A stretch of 64,000 nucleotides of DNA from Niallia sp. Man26 (GCF_022049065.2 NZ_CP095744.1:1-64000); one strand, 5' to 3'; positions 29,063 through 39,579 are shown, counted from the first letter of the stretch. Notes: generated by a model from the sequence alone, not told the origin. Made by a program: numbers and translations.

Positions 29063-29656
29063 TTATTTTTGTACTACTGCTGCAGCAGTATTAGATAATG
29101 CTTTACATAGATGTTCATAACGATGGCCGCTTAAGACAAGCTCTGCCACCTTTGTATAGCCTATACTTGAATATAACTTTTTTGCTTTAGGGTTGGCAAT
29201 ATCTACATTGAGCCCGATTCTCTTAGAGCCTGCCTTTAACGCCATTTGCTCCATTTCTCTTAGTAACGCAGAACCAATCCCTAACCCTCTGTATGTTGGA
29301 TTAACAACAATAGAGTCTAAATACCATTCGTCCGGTAATGCCTCTTTATCAACAAATAATTTTTCGTTATTATCATACCCGTTATTTACTAATATTTCCA
29401 TGAACGGGTCATCAATGACCGGCTCATCAACAGCCTTGTATCCAAAGCATACACCAGCTATTTCTCCATCTAGTTCGTATACAATACCTCTCTTAAAGCC
29501 ATATCGGTAAACAGGGTCTGCAACTGCTTCTGCTACCATTTCTAATAATGTGTTTTTAGGTATTTTCTTGAGCAATGATAATTCCATGTCCTCGAATATT
29601 TCCCATAGTAAGGACGCTATCGCCTTCGCATCCTTCTGTGAAGCTATTCTAATCAT
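29063..29656 (-). CDS. GNAT family N-acetyltransferase
   Basis: A 197-residue acetyltransferase. The acetyl-CoA site is VNPTYRGLGIGSALLREME (about residues 118-136), preceded by the LDSIVV strand and followed by NVDIANPKAKKLYSSIGY. The start at 29656 (MIRIASQKD) is where the GNAT fold begins; 26 in-frame upstream codons look non-coding and its RBS is weak. The substrate is unknown. It is 51 bases upstream of the MerR gene on the same strand. Confidence 0.88.
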   Translation of the reverse strand: MIRIASQKDAKAIASLLWEIFEDMELSLLKKIPKNTLLEMVAEAVADPVYRYGFKRGIVYELDGEIAGVCFGYKAVDEPVIDDPFMEILVNNGYDNNEKLFVDKEALPDEWYLDSIVVNPTYRGLGIGSALLREMEQMALKAGSKRIGLNVDIANPKAKKLYSSIGYTKVAELVLSGHRYEHLCKALSNTAAAVVQK

Positions 29657-30038
29657 TTTTAAACCAACTTTCCATTTATATATATTTATTATTGCCTTAA
29701 GTATAAACCTTCTAGTAATTCTAAGGTCAAACACTAATTTGTGAAGTGAGAGCTAAATATAAAAAGTGGATGATTCGGAAAATTAAGAAATCTATATTGA
29801 CACCTATTTGGAGATGTAAGAAAATAGAAATAGATATTTAGTTCAATAAACAGATGTAAGAGAAGTAAGTAAGAGCAAGAAATACAGTGCAGGTTGTGGA
29901 ATTAGGTACATACATATGAGTCTTAGTTTAGTGTTTAGTTAGTAGAAGGAGACTTGGCAAGAGGAATTTTTTTGTTCTTTCATGCGAGGTTTTTTTGTTG
30001 TATACCTAAAATAAACTACAGGGAGGAGGATTGTCTTC

Positions 30039-30482
30039 GTGAAAAACTACTCAATGGGTAAGTTAACTTCATTGTTAACACTTTTAAATAACAGCAGCAG
30101 CGAGCAAACACTAAAAGATGAACTAAGCAGAAGAGGATACCGCTATACTGTTGGTAAAGTAGGAGCAATGGACTTATTTAAAGTTATTGCCGCTATTGAA
30201 ACGACTGCAAAGTCAAATGAGATAATTGACGGAGACTCCTACAGAGAGGTTCATGCTCTATATCATACTATTTTAGAAGCACTGCAAGGTGTAGGGAGAG
30301 GCAATGTTCAATTTGGAGAAATATTGCGGACAGTCGGTTTGACATTTGGTATTGTACGAGGGGAAATTGAAAAGTACGGATATAATGGGGAATGGATCTG
30401 TGTCTGTATTTTCGGGACAATCGGTGCACCAAAAAAGGGTTTTGAGCATGATGCTTTAGGGCTTGGCTTTAATCATATTTAA
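30039..30482 (+). CDS. hutP: Hut operon positive regulator HutP
   Basis: A 147-residue RNA-binding antiterminator. In B. subtilis HutP, activated by L-histidine and magnesium, binds UAG triplets in the leader before hutH and prevents termination. The full length and the conserved GRGNVQFGEILRTVGLTFGIVRG and late FGTIGAPKKGFEHDALGLGFNHI regions are present. The GTG start has GGGAGGAGG upstream. It heads the hut operon. Confidence 0.96.
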   Translation: MKNYSMGKLTSLLTLLNNSSSEQTLKDELSRRGYRYTVGKVGAMDLFKVIAAIETTAKSNEIIDGDSYREVHALYHTILEALQGVGRGNVQFGEILRTVGLTFGIVRGEIEKYGYNGEWICVCIFGTIGAPKKGFEHDALGLGFNHI

Positions 30483-30589
30483 TAAATAAATATTTACAAA
30501 ATATTCTGTCTACATATATAATAATGGTATTCAGTTATTAGCCATTTAGCCGATTTTTAATTAGTTTATAAAACCAAATAAATTGTATG

Positions 30590-30656
30590 CCCATAGTTTA
30601 TAGTCTATTAGGGGGCTGTATGAAGAATTCATTTTCTTTGTGCAGCCCCTTTTTTA
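30590..30656 (+). promoter_or_regulatory. HutP-controlled antitermination leader and terminator
   Basis: The terminator stem GGGGCTG (30612) pairs with CAGCCCC (30643), followed by TTTTTTT. Just before it lie UAG triplets at close spacing (ATAGTTTATAGTCTATTAG), and another TTAG group is at about 30535-30565, as expected for HutP sites. Read-through into hutH should depend on histidine-bound HutP. Confidence 0.85.
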
Positions 30657-30689
30657 TTTAAAAAAAGCATAAAGAGAGGTTGAAGGATC

Positions 30690-32201
30690 ATGAATATCCT
30701 ACTTGATGGGAACCATTTGACGTTAAAGGAAATTCAATTAGTATTAGCCAACAAAGCGACGGTAACCATCCATGAAAAAGCTTGGGAAAATGTAAAAAAT
30801 AGCAGAGCTGTTGTGGAGAAGCTTATTGAGGAGAAAAAGGTTATTTATGGTGTTAACACTGGATTTGGCAAGTTTAGTGATACGGTTATTTCAAATGAAG
30901 ACTTAGAGCATTTACAAATTAACCTTATTAGAAGTCATGCTTGTGGTGTCGGTAAGGCCTTCTCTGAAGATATATGCAGGTTGATGCTGCTGTTGAGAGC
31001 GAATGCTCTGGCGAAAGGCTTCTCAGGAATTCGCCCGGAAACGCTCCAACTGCTGGTTGATTGCTTAAATTTCGGAATCTCTCCTGTCATTCCGAGTCAA
31101 GGCTCACTTGGAGCAAGCGGTGATCTTGCACCATTAGCTCATCTGGCCCTCGTCTTAGTTGGGGAGGGAGAGGCTGTTTATCAAGGGGAAAAGCTGGATG
31201 GCAAGGAAGCATTAAAGCGTGCTGGCTTAAAACCGATACAGCTTAAAGCGAAAGAAGGGCTTGCTTTAATAAATGGCACGCAAGCCTTAACTTCAGTAGG
31301 CGTGATAGCTTATTTAGAAGCACAATCCCTCGCTGTTTTAGCAGACAGAGTAGCTGCCTTGACGTTAGAAGGACTTAGAGGAATAGTCGATGCATTCTTT
31401 CCTGAATCCCATCAAGTAAGACCTTATCCAGAGCAGCAGGAAGTAGCGGCACGTATTCTTTCCTATGTAAAAGGCAGTCAATTAACTACAAAGCAGGGAG
31501 AGATCCGCGTGCAAGATGCTTACTCTTTACGCTGCATACCACAGGTACATGGTGCTATATGGCAAACATTAAATTATGTACAAGAAAAGCTGATGATTGA
31601 AATAAATGCGGCAACAGATAATCCATTGATTTTTGCTGAAAGCGGAAAAGTCATATCAGGAGGGAACTTTCACGGTCAGCCTATCGCATTTGCGATGGAT
31701 TTCTTAAGTATTGCAACTGCAGAGCTGGCAAATATTTCAGAGAGAAGAATTGAAAGACTCGTAAATCCGCAGTTAAATGATCTGCCAGCCTTTCTAAGTG
31801 CTAATCCAGGACTTGAGTCAGGATTAATGATTACCCAATATGTTGCTGCGGCCCTTGTTTCGGAAAATAAAACATTGGCACATCCCTCCAGTGTTGATTC
31901 CATCCCGTCGTCTGCAAATCAAGAAGATCATGTCAGCATGGGAGCTACTGCGGCACGCCATGCCTATGAAATCGTGCAAAACACACGGAAAGTGCTTGCA
32001 ATTGAAGCTATATGCGGTGCACAGGCAGCAGATATTAGAGGTGCTGAAAAACTCTCTCCCCAATCGAAGATATTGCATGAAAAAATTCGTGCAGAGGTGC
32101 CATTAATCACAAGCGATCGTATCTTTTCCACAGATATTGAAAACTTAGCACAAGCTATGAAAACACAAGAATGGTCCTTTGCTGCGAAACTATCACTCTA
32201 G
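30690..32201 (+). CDS. hutH: Histidine ammonia-lyase
   Basis: A 503-residue cytoplasmic enzyme that removes ammonia from histidine to give urocanate, the first step of histidine breakdown. The MIO prosthetic group forms from Ala142-Ser143-Gly144 in [12 protein letters not shown]. Length matches B. subtilis HutH. The RBS is GAGAGGTTGAAGG. It is the first enzyme gene after the HutP-controlled terminator. Confidence 0.97.
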   Translation: MNILLDGNHLTLKEIQLVLANKATVTIHEKAWENVKNSRAVVEKLIEEKKVIYGVNTGFGKFSDTVISNEDLEHLQINLIRSHACGVGKAFSEDICRLMLLLRANALAKGFSGIRPETLQLLVDCLNFGISPVIPSQGSLGASGDLAPLAHLALVLVGEGEAVYQGEKLDGKEALKRAGLKPIQLKAKEGLALINGTQALTSVGVIAYLEAQSLAVLADRVAALTLEGLRGIVDAFFPESHQVRPYPEQQEVAARILSYVKGSQLTTKQGEIRVQDAYSLRCIPQVHGAIWQTLNYVQEKLMIEINAATDNPLIFAESGKVISGGNFHGQPIAFAMDFLSIATAELANISERRIERLVNPQLNDLPAFLSANPGLESGLMITQYVAAALVSENKTLAHPSSVDSIPSSANQEDHVSMGATAARHAYEIVQNTRKVLAIEAICGAQAADIRGAEKLSPQSKILHEKIRAEVPLITSDRIFSTDIENLAQAMKTQEWSFAAKLSL

Positions 32202-32265
32202 CTAAGGAATAAAAGTAGAAGATTATCCATCTAATTATATAAATGAGTAGCAGGAGGAATGGAAA

Positions 32266-33924
32266 ATGAAACTTGAAAAAAATGCAATTAAAGCGCCGCG
32301 GGGAACTGCTTTGAATACGAAAGGCTGGGAGCAGGAAGCTGTTCTCCGAATGTTAATGAATAATTTAGATGCAGAAGTAGCGGAGCATCCAGAAAAACTG
32401 GTTGTATATGGAGGGATTGGCAAGGCGGCTAGAAACTGGGAATCCTTTGAACGAATAGTTGCGTCATTAAAAGAGTTAGAAAGCGATGAAACCTTGCTTA
32501 TTCAATCAGGCAAACCAGTGGCCGTTTTTAAAACACATGAAGCAGCACCCCGTGTTTTATTGGCTAATTCTAATCTTGTGCCGGCTTGGGCAAATTGGGA
32601 TACCTTCCATGAGCTTGATAAAAAAGGACTGATGATGTATGGCCAAATGACGGCAGGAAGCTGGATTTATATTGGCACACAGGGAATAGTTCAAGGAACG
32701 TATGAAACGTTTGCTGAATGCGCGAACCAGCATTTTAATGGAACGTTAAAAGGAACAATTACCGTAACAGCAGGACTTGGTGGAATGGGCGGGGCCCAGC
32801 CACTGGCTGTAACAATGGCTGGCGGTGTGTTAATTGGCATTGATGTCGATCGAAGCCGGATTGAAAAGCGAATCGAGACTCGTTATTGTGATGTACTTGC
32901 TGAAACATTAGATGAAGCAATTGCACTAGCAAAAGATGCAAAGCATGCGGGCAAACCGCTTTCAATCGGCTTGCTTGGAAATGCAGCTGAAATGCTGCCA
33001 GAAATGGTGAAGCGCGGATTTATTCCAGATATCGTTACAGACCAAACATCTGCCCATGATCCACTTAATGGCTATCTGCCAGCTCATTTTTCTTTGGAAG
33101 ATGGAGAGAGGCTTCGTTCAGAAAATCCAAAAGAGTATGTAAAAAAATCAAAAGCAAGCATGGCTGTACATGTAAAAGCTATGCTGGCAATGGAGGAGCA
33201 AGGAGCTGTCGCCTTTGACTATGGCAATAACATTCGTCAAGTTGCCTTTGATGAAGGAGTAGAAAATGCTTTTCACTTTCCAGGATTCGTTCCAGCCTTT
33301 ATTCGTCCCCAGTTTTGTGAAGGAAAGGGACCATTTCGCTGGGTAGCATTATCAGGCGATCCGGAAGATATTTATAAAACAGATGATGTTATTTTACGAG
33401 AGTTTGCTGATAATGAGCATCTGTGCAATTGGATCAGAATGGCCCGAGAAAAGATAGAATTTCAAGGCCTGCCAGCGCGAATCTGCTGGCTAGGTTATGG
33501 AGAGCGGGCCAGATTTGGAAAGATCATTAATGAAATGGTGGCACGCGGGGAATTGTCTGCACCAATCGTAATAGGAAGAGATCATTTAGATGCTGGCTCT
33601 GTTGCCTCACCAAACCGGGAAACTGAAGCAATGAAGGATGGCAGTGATGCAGTGGCAGACTGGCCGATATTGAATGCATTGCTCAACACGGCAGCAGGTG
33701 CAAGCTGGGTTTCTGTTCACCATGGAGGCGGTGTGGGAATGGGATATTCCCTTCATGCTGGAATGGTTGTTGTTGCAGATGGCACAGAGCATGCTGCCAA
33801 GCGCCTTGAAAGAGTGCTGACAACAGATCCTGGAATGGGCGTTGTGCGGCATGTGGATGCAGGCTATGAAGCTGCAATTGAAACGGCAAAGCAAAAAGGT
33901 ATCCATATTCCAAATCTAAAGTAA
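32266..33924 (+). CDS. hutU: Urocanate hydratase
   Basis: A 552-residue NAD-containing enzyme converting urocanate to imidazolonepropionate. Typical urocanase elements are [13 protein letters not shown] near residue 50, [14 protein letters not shown] near 170 and [18 protein letters not shown] near 410. RBS AGGAGG. It lies 64 bases after hutH in the same operon. Confidence 0.97.
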   Translation: MKLEKNAIKAPRGTALNTKGWEQEAVLRMLMNNLDAEVAEHPEKLVVYGGIGKAARNWESFERIVASLKELESDETLLIQSGKPVAVFKTHEAAPRVLLANSNLVPAWANWDTFHELDKKGLMMYGQMTAGSWIYIGTQGIVQGTYETFAECANQHFNGTLKGTITVTAGLGGMGGAQPLAVTMAGGVLIGIDVDRSRIEKRIETRYCDVLAETLDEAIALAKDAKHAGKPLSIGLLGNAAEMLPEMVKRGFIPDIVTDQTSAHDPLNGYLPAHFSLEDGERLRSENPKEYVKKSKASMAVHVKAMLAMEEQGAVAFDYGNNIRQVAFDEGVENAFHFPGFVPAFIRPQFCEGKGPFRWVALSGDPEDIYKTDDVILREFADNEHLCNWIRMAREKIEFQGLPARICWLGYGERARFGKIINEMVARGELSAPIVIGRDHLDAGSVASPNRETEAMKDGSDAVADWPILNALLNTAAGASWVSVHHGGGVGMGYSLHAGMVVVADGTEHAAKRLERVLTTDPGMGVVRHVDAGYEAAIETAKQKGIHIPNLK

Positions 33925-33938
33925 AGGTTGAGATACAA

Positions 33939-35213
33939 GTGACAGATCTTCTTTATATAAAAAAAGCTTCACAAGTAATTACCGTAAGCGGAAGCAGTGA
34001 CAAGCCGAAATCTGGAAAAGCAATGGCTGAAATAGGCGTCATTGAAAATGGCAGTGTCGTAATAAGCGGTGACCGCATTGTATATGTCGGTACAGATCAA
34101 GCAGCAGAGGAATTTGTTAACACGCAACCTGAGACTGTAACTTTTGTAAGTGGGGAAGGCAAAGTGTTAACTCCAGGGTTGATCGACCCTCATACACATA
34201 TTGTGTTTGCAGGGAGCCGGGAACAAGAATTGGAAATGCGCTTAAAAGGCGCCAAGTATATGGATATTTTAAAAGCTGGCGGAGGCATTTTAAACACGAC
34301 GAAAGCGACAAGAGCAGTTTCTGAAGAAGAACTGATCGCACAGACCGCTAAGCGATTAAATCGGTTTTTATTACATGGTGTCACAACATTGGAGGCGAAA
34401 AGCGGCTACGGCTTAACCTTAGAAGCTGAATTAAAGCAATTACGGGCAGCCCAAAAGCTAAATAACATACATCCCATTGATTTAGTTTCAACCTTTATGG
34501 GTGCACATGCTGTTCCTGCTGAATATAAAGAAAATCCTGACGATTTTGTTCAGCTGATTGTAGAGGAGATGCTCCCTGTCGTTGCTCAAGATAAACTGGC
34601 TGAGTTTTGTGATGTTTTCTGTGAGGAAGGTGTTTTCACAATTGAGCAATCAAAACGTATTCTGGAGGAAGGAAAAAAGCTGGGGTTATTACCAAAGATT
34701 CACGCAGATGAAATTGTCTCTTTTGGAGGGGCGGAACTTGCAGCAGAGTTAGGTGCTGTGTCAGCAGATCATTTGTTACGTGCTTCAGAGCAGGGGATAA
34801 AGGCAATGGCAGAAAAAGGGGTGATTGCTGTGCTGTTGCCTGGGACTGCCTTTTTCTTAATGACTGAACCAGCCAATGCCCGAGAAATGATAGATGCAGG
34901 CGTGCCAATTGCCCTTTCGACAGATCGGAATCCAGGCTCCTCTCCAACAGAATCATTGCCTTTTATTATGAATTTAGCTTGTTTAACAATGAAGATGACA
35001 CCAGAAGAAGTGCTGACAGCCTGCACTATTAATGCAGCCCATGCCATTAACAGAGCTGAAGAGATTGGCAGTATTGAAGTAGGCAAAAAAGCAGATTTAG
35101 TTTTATTTGATGCTGTTAATTATCAAACACTTCAATATAATTATGCAGTTAATCTCGTAGATACAGTTATTAAAAGCGGCGAAATTGTAGTCAAAGGTGG
35201 TGCGATTTGTTGA
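33939..35213 (+). CDS. hutI: Imidazolonepropionase
   Basis: A 424-residue amidohydrolase-superfamily enzyme that opens imidazolonepropionate to N-formimino-L-glutamate. The metal ligands begin with DPHTHIVFAGSR (about residue 85), and STDRNPGSSPTES supplies the late aspartate. It starts 14 bases after hutU and overlaps the next gene by seven bases. Confidence 0.96.
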   Translation: MTDLLYIKKASQVITVSGSSDKPKSGKAMAEIGVIENGSVVISGDRIVYVGTDQAAEEFVNTQPETVTFVSGEGKVLTPGLIDPHTHIVFAGSREQELEMRLKGAKYMDILKAGGGILNTTKATRAVSEEELIAQTAKRLNRFLLHGVTTLEAKSGYGLTLEAELKQLRAAQKLNNIHPIDLVSTFMGAHAVPAEYKENPDDFVQLIVEEMLPVVAQDKLAEFCDVFCEEGVFTIEQSKRILEEGKKLGLLPKIHADEIVSFGGAELAAELGAVSADHLLRASEQGIKAMAEKGVIAVLLPGTAFFLMTEPANAREMIDAGVPIALSTDRNPGSSPTESLPFIMNLACLTMKMTPEEVLTACTINAAHAINRAEEIGSIEVGKKADLVLFDAVNYQTLQYNYAVNLVDTVIKSGEIVVKGGAIC

Positions 35214-36478
35214 AAGGAAAGAAACTTTCCATTCATATAGCTCGCTTAATGACAGATATTGATGAGCTCGGCCAGATTGGCATAAATGCTTTAGGTGGTC
35301 TTGACAGGACCACCTTTAGTCAAAGTGAATTGGCAGCAAGAAATTGGCTGAAAGATCAACTTCATCAAGTGAATTTGATTGTTAAAACGGATCAGGCAGC
35401 TAATATTTGGGGCAAGCGTACAGGACAAGAAAAGCTTCCGAGCATTGTTTTCGGCTCACATCTTGATACTGTTCCAAATGGCGGGAAATATGATGGAGCG
35501 TTGGGTGTGCTGATTGCGCTTGAAATCATGAGAGTATTTGAAGAAAACGAAATAATGACAAGACATCCGTTACAATTAGTGTCTTTTAGTGCGGAAGAGC
35601 CGAACCCTTTTGGATTATCAACATTTGGAAGCAGAGCAGTTACTGGTAAATTAACAACAGAGGAAATTTTAAATGTAGCAGATCCAGCAGGAACTTTACT
35701 AACTGATGCCTTACAGGCAGCAGGCGGCGATCTGGATACTTTTGAGAATTGTGTGCTTCAGCCTGAGGAGTTAAGTGCCTATTTAGAAGTGCATATAGAA
35801 CAAGGCAAAAGATTGCTAAATAGGTCCGTTCCCATCGGGATAGTAACGGCCATTACCGGAATTTATCGTGAGAGCATTACGGTAATTGGCGAGGCGAACC
35901 ACGCGGGAACGACAATTATGGAAGATAGAAAAGATGCTTTAACTGCCGCTTCGGAGCTTATTTTATCCCTTGAGCGTGCCTGCTTAAATCATCCTTCGAA
36001 TGAAGTGGTTGGCACAATCGGCAGGATGAACATACTCCCTAATGCGCCAAATATTATCCCTCACAAAGTGTGTATGACTTTAGAGATTAGAGGGAAATCA
36101 TCTGTAGAAATACAAGATATATTGGCGGCATTTACGACAGAGTGCTTACGAGTGACAGAAAAGCGGTTTGTTCATATAGACAGGAAGGTCTTGCTTAATC
36201 AATCGCCTGCAAGTATGGATTCATTCATAATTGATACGATGAAAGAAATTGTGAGTAACTGGGAATATCCTTATTATCTCCTTGGCAGTATGGCGGGTCA
36301 TGATGCTGCCCATATGGCGAATATCACCAAAAGCGGGATGCTGTTTGTTCCAAGTCTTGGCGGAAAGAGCCATTGTCCAGACGAGGAAAGCCGCTTGGAA
36401 GACATTGAAAAAGCAGCAAATACTTTGCTGCATACAATTCTTATGCTAGATCAAAAATTAGACACACAAAGGGGATGA
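35207..36478 (+). CDS. M20 family carbamoylase-type amidohydrolase in the hut operon
   Basis: A 423-residue metallohydrolase of the hydantoinase/carbamoylase (AllC-like) M20 group. Metal-ligand motifs are GSHLDTV (His85), YDGALG (Asp96), SAEEPNPFG (Glu130-131), EVHIEQG and the late AGHDAAHMA. Family members hydrolyse N-carbamoyl amino acids, ureidoglycolate-type compounds or allantoate, and some also N-formyl amino acids. Placed between hutI and a HutF-like gene, and with no hutG present, it most likely hydrolyses N-formylglutamate to glutamate and formate (inference). The TTG start overlaps hutI, giving translational coupling. Confidence 0.9.
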   Translation: MLKGKKLSIHIARLMTDIDELGQIGINALGGLDRTTFSQSELAARNWLKDQLHQVNLIVKTDQAANIWGKRTGQEKLPSIVFGSHLDTVPNGGKYDGALGVLIALEIMRVFEENEIMTRHPLQLVSFSAEEPNPFGLSTFGSRAVTGKLTTEEILNVADPAGTLLTDALQAAGGDLDTFENCVLQPEELSAYLEVHIEQGKRLLNRSVPIGIVTAITGIYRESITVIGEANHAGTTIMEDRKDALTAASELILSLERACLNHPSNEVVGTIGRMNILPNAPNIIPHKVCMTLEIRGKSSVEIQDILAAFTTECLRVTEKRFVHIDRKVLLNQSPASMDSFIIDTMKEIVSNWEYPYYLLGSMAGHDAAHMANITKSGMLFVPSLGGKSHCPDEESRLEDIEKAANTLLHTILMLDQKLDTQRG

Positions 36479-36482
36479 TAGA

Positions 36483-37808
36483 TTGAGTGTTTTATATATG
36501 GCCGATTCTATTTATATAAATAATCAATTTCAAAAAAATCAAGCAATCTATGTTTTAGACGGAGTCATTAAAGAAATTGGTCCTAAAAATCGCTTATTAG
36601 AAAAATACAAAGGCGTTACTGTAATTGAATGGGAAGGAAAAGCAATTGTGCCTGGCACTGTGAATGCTCATAATCATTCTTTTCAAAGCTTATTAAGAGG
36701 AATTGCTGTAGATCGCCCATTTCTAGAATGGAGAGATCAAGCACTTTACCGTTATACTCCCTTACTAGATGAGGAGGCAATTTATACAGGTGCCTTATTT
36801 GCATTTGGAGAAATGCTGAAATACGGAGTTACGGCAGTTAGTGATTTCTTCTATGTTCATAATGGCGGTACTGCTACAGATGAAGCTGTCATTCAAGCTG
36901 CTAAAGATTTAGGTATTCGTCTCGTTTTTGCAAGAACAATGTACGATTGGGAAGGGGCCCCAATAAGTTATCGGGAAACAGTGGGAGAGGCAGTGGACCG
37001 GACACGAAAATTAGCGATTAAGTATCAAGGTGATTCCATGGTTTCCATTCATCCTGCACCTCATAGTCCTCATGCAGCTTCTCCTGCAATGATTCAAGCA
37101 GGACATCGCCTCGCTAAGGAGCTAGGAACACCCTTTCATATTCACGTGGCAGAAGAAACATTTGAAGTCGATGAAATCCTTGGAAAATACGGCTTGCGTC
37201 CAGTTCATTATCTCCATTCACTTGGTGTGGTAGATGAAAGCATGATTGCTATTCATTTAGTGTGGTTAGAAGATAGTGAAATAAAAATATTAGGCCAAAA
37301 AAACGCAAGGCTTGCGTATTGCCCATCCAGCAATATGTTTTTATCAGATGGAGTAACAAGAATTCCTGACTTACTGGATGCGGGAGTTCGCATTTCACTC
37401 GGATCTGATGGAGCTTGCAGCAATAACCGCATCAGTATTTTTGAAGAAATGAGAATGTGTTCTCTGCTGCAAAAAGTTACACGCCTTGATGGAACATGCA
37501 TTAATGCTAAACAAGTATTCGACATGGGCACGAAAGCAGGAGCTGAGATGTTGCAGCTTCCAACTGGAGAGTTGAAAGTAGGCATGAAAGCAGACTTTGT
37601 TACATTAGATTTAAAAGATTTATCTCTTTCTCCTAAATCTGAACTATTTGCCAATATAGTCTATTCCATGCAGCCAAATGCTATTTCAGATGTTATCGTC
37701 GATGGAAAGCTGATAGTAGAAAACGGTCAAATTAAGACAGTTTCAGAAGCGGAAATTGTGAAAAGGGTAGACAGCTTAATGGAAAAATGGCAAAGTATAC
37801 AAGATTAA
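36483..37808 (+). CDS. Amidohydrolase, probable formiminoglutamate deiminase (HutF-like)
   Basis: A 441-residue amidohydrolase of the deaminase group. Metal ligands are HNH (His63, His65), HVAEE and SDGACSNN. The segments FLEWRDQALYRY, AVSDFFYVHN and HPAPHSPHAA resemble Pseudomonas-type formiminoglutamate deiminase, which makes N-formylglutamate and ammonia. Generic annotation would be an S-adenosylhomocysteine/8-oxoguanine-type deaminase, which I find less likely given the operon. It is the last hut gene, four bases after the M20 gene, and is followed by a strong terminator. Confidence 0.82.
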   Translation: MSVLYMADSIYINNQFQKNQAIYVLDGVIKEIGPKNRLLEKYKGVTVIEWEGKAIVPGTVNAHNHSFQSLLRGIAVDRPFLEWRDQALYRYTPLLDEEAIYTGALFAFGEMLKYGVTAVSDFFYVHNGGTATDEAVIQAAKDLGIRLVFARTMYDWEGAPISYRETVGEAVDRTRKLAIKYQGDSMVSIHPAPHSPHAASPAMIQAGHRLAKELGTPFHIHVAEETFEVDEILGKYGLRPVHYLHSLGVVDESMIAIHLVWLEDSEIKILGQKNARLAYCPSSNMFLSDGVTRIPDLLDAGVRISLGSDGACSNNRISIFEEMRMCSLLQKVTRLDGTCINAKQVFDMGTKAGAEMLQLPTGELKVGMKADFVTLDLKDLSLSPKSELFANIVYSMQPNAISDVIVDGKLIVENGQIKTVSEAEIVKRVDSLMEKWQSIQD

Positions 37809-37809
37809 T

Positions 37810-37848
37810 AAAAAGATGCAACCAAAAAAATGCTGGTTGCATCTTTTT
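37810..37848 (+). terminator. Hut operon terminator
   Basis: A 15-bp perfect stem (AAAAAGATGCAACCA / TGGTTGCATCTTTTT) right after the last hut gene. Confidence 0.9.
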
Positions 37849-37933
37849 GTTGAAACAATATAATTCCTAACTCCGTTATAAGTATTGGTAATACAAATAG
37901 AGACTTATTCAAGTTTTGTTGGAGATGGAAAGT

Positions 37934-38260
37934 ATGAACAATCAAAACAAATCCAGTTTGATTATTATTTTTTGTTAATCATTCTGCTGTTAATGATAAT
38001 CAGCACGATAAATATCCAAAGTGCTCAAAAATTTCTGCCATACACAGCAAATTTTGCTGGCCAGCAAGTATTTTGGTACATAGTTGGACTGGTAATGTCG
38101 GCTGTCATTTATTATTTTGATTTTGAACAAATAAAAGCAAATGTCTTTTTATGCTTATTTATTAGGAGTATTAATGCTCGTTGCCTTATTTTTTGCTCCT
38201 TCGTCGATTGCTCCTGTTATTAAGGGAACGAAAGCCTGGTTTGTGATTGATAAGATTGGC
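37934..38260 (+). pseudogene. FtsW/RodA/SpoVE-like gene, N-terminal fragment
   Basis: Remnant of a membrane cell-shape or division glycosyltransferase. The likely start is ATG at 37934 after GGAGATGG (MNNQNKSS...). One frameshift near 37953 leads into FDYYFLLIILLLMIIST, and another near 38135 (an extra A after AAAGCA) leads into FYAYLLGVLMLVALFF and then VIKGTKAWFVIDKIG. The next residues expected in this family (SLQPxEFMK) are found about 1.47 kb downstream, beyond an IS200/IS605-type element. So the gene was broken by insertion and by small mutations. Confidence 0.85.
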
Positions 38261-38520
38261 TGCTCCTACAAACATACCCAAATGTGTATAATTCATAGAT
38301 AATTCTTGCTTCTACGTGTCCCATCTCGCCATTTGCTCGCTACTATGGTTGGTATAACACTCCACAAGCGTAAATTCCCGCCGTATAAGCCAACGGTACA
38401 TATATACTATCCTCTTTAGGTGAGAACAGTATATGTTGGTGCTTGTTCTAAATTAATAGCTGCATTCTCATCTCTATCCATCGTATGACCGCATCTATCA
38501 CAAATAAATGTACGCTCCGA
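38261..38520 (-). ncRNA. Candidate omega-RNA (reRNA) at the right end of the TnpB element
   Basis: In characterised elements the guide RNA covers the 3' end of tnpB and the right-end region, with the guide taken from the flank. Here 155 bases of non-coding, structured sequence (for example CCGT / ACGG near 38380-38400) lie between the tnpB stop and the element end. The adjoining host sequence, the remains of ftsW/rodA, would be the guide. This is inferred from position only. Confidence 0.45.
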
Positions 38521-39579
38521 AAGGGATAGTTTTAGCTTTTTGGTTTGACATTTAGAACATAACTTACTAGAAGGATAGAATCTATCCACTTCCCGTAATT
38601 CAACGCCTAATTTACGGCATGTATGCTTAAGGTTCGTTTTAAATTGATAGAATTTTTGATTGGCTATTACTCGGGAAAAGTGCTTGTTTTTCATCATTCC
38701 CTTTACATTCAAATTCTCTAATGTGATAAAAAGTGGCTTGGTTTTCGTCACTTCTCTTATAACATAGGCTTGATATGCATTTCGAATGTTGGTTAAGCGT
38801 AGATGAATCTTTTGTACTCTCCCAATATTTTTATTTAGATTTTTCCTTTGGTTTGTTGTAGTTTCACCACCTGTTTTTGATAGTTTCTTATAATGTTCAT
38901 ATTTACGAGAAAGAGAACGTTGTTCTCTCTTAAGCTTTTTTTCTATCTTTCTAATACGAACTGATTTGTTTATGTTTTTAAACGTTCTTCCATCACTTAA
39001 AATGGCAAAATCCCTCAGACCTAAATCTATCCCTAATCCTTCTGCATTCAACATTTCATGAGTTGGTACTGCTTCTTCTTTGACCAATACAGAAATATAG
39101 AACCTGCCTGCTTTTTGTTCAATCGTACAACTTGAGACCGTGCCTTTCGTTGGGATGTAACCTTTCTCTTTCAAAACAAGCCAACCAAGAGTAGGAATCT
39201 TAATTCGATGACGTTCCACTTCTAAATCAGTCTTATTGTTTTTTGGAAAATACACCTTTACATCCTGGCGGTTTTTCTTTTTGAAACGTGGATATTTAGC
39301 TTCGCCTTTGAAAAACTTTTTAAAGGCGTTTTCTGCGTTCATAATTAGTTTCTTTCTAGCTTTAGAAGATACATTCTTAATCCATGGTTTTTCAAGAGAA
39401 AGTTCATTATTCACGTATTTATCAAAATCCATGCCGCTGCAAAATTTTGCATCTTTTTCATATAACTCCTTATTGTAATCAATAAAAGCATTATAAAGAA
39501 AGCGACAAACACCGATGGTGTTATTGACTTTATGTATTTGTTTATCGTTCAAGTATATCTCTGTTTTATAAGCTTTCAT
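38416..39579 (-). CDS. tnpB: TnpB, RNA-guided nuclease-type transposon protein
   Basis: A 387-residue OrfB/TnpB protein starting MKAYKTEIYLNDKQ; a longer frame begins at 39648 but lacks an RBS and family support. The RuvC catalytic residues are all present: Asp185 in GIDLGLRDFA, Glu288 in ITLENLNVKG and Asp370 in DRDENAAINLE. A zinc ribbon is formed by CSKC and CDRC (about 341-363). TnpB proteins cut DNA next to a short motif with an omega-RNA guide. The protein appears intact, while the host gene around it has decayed. Confidence 0.92.
   Translation of the reverse strand: MKAYKTEIYLNDKQIHKVNNTIGVCRFLYNAFIDYNKELYEKDAKFCSGMDFDKYVNNELSLEKPWIKNVSSKARKKLIMNAENAFKKFFKGEAKYPRFKKKNRQDVKVYFPKNNKTDLEVERHRIKIPTLGWLVLKEKGYIPTKGTVSSCTIEQKAGRFYISVLVKEEAVPTHEMLNAEGLGIDLGLRDFAILSDGRTFKNINKSVRIRKIEKKLKREQRSLSRKYEHYKKLSKTGGETTTNQRKNLNKNIGRVQKIHLRLTNIRNAYQAYVIREVTKTKPLFITLENLNVKGMMKNKHFSRVIANQKFYQFKTNLKHTCRKLGVELREVDRFYPSSKLCSKCQTKKLKLSLSERTFICDRCGHTMDRDENAAINLEQAPTYTVLT

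Noticed and set aside
28981..29089. TACTGCTGCAGCAGTA palindrome at the end of the GNAT gene as a terminator
   Set aside because: It lies within the coding sequence and lacks a T run on the minus strand.
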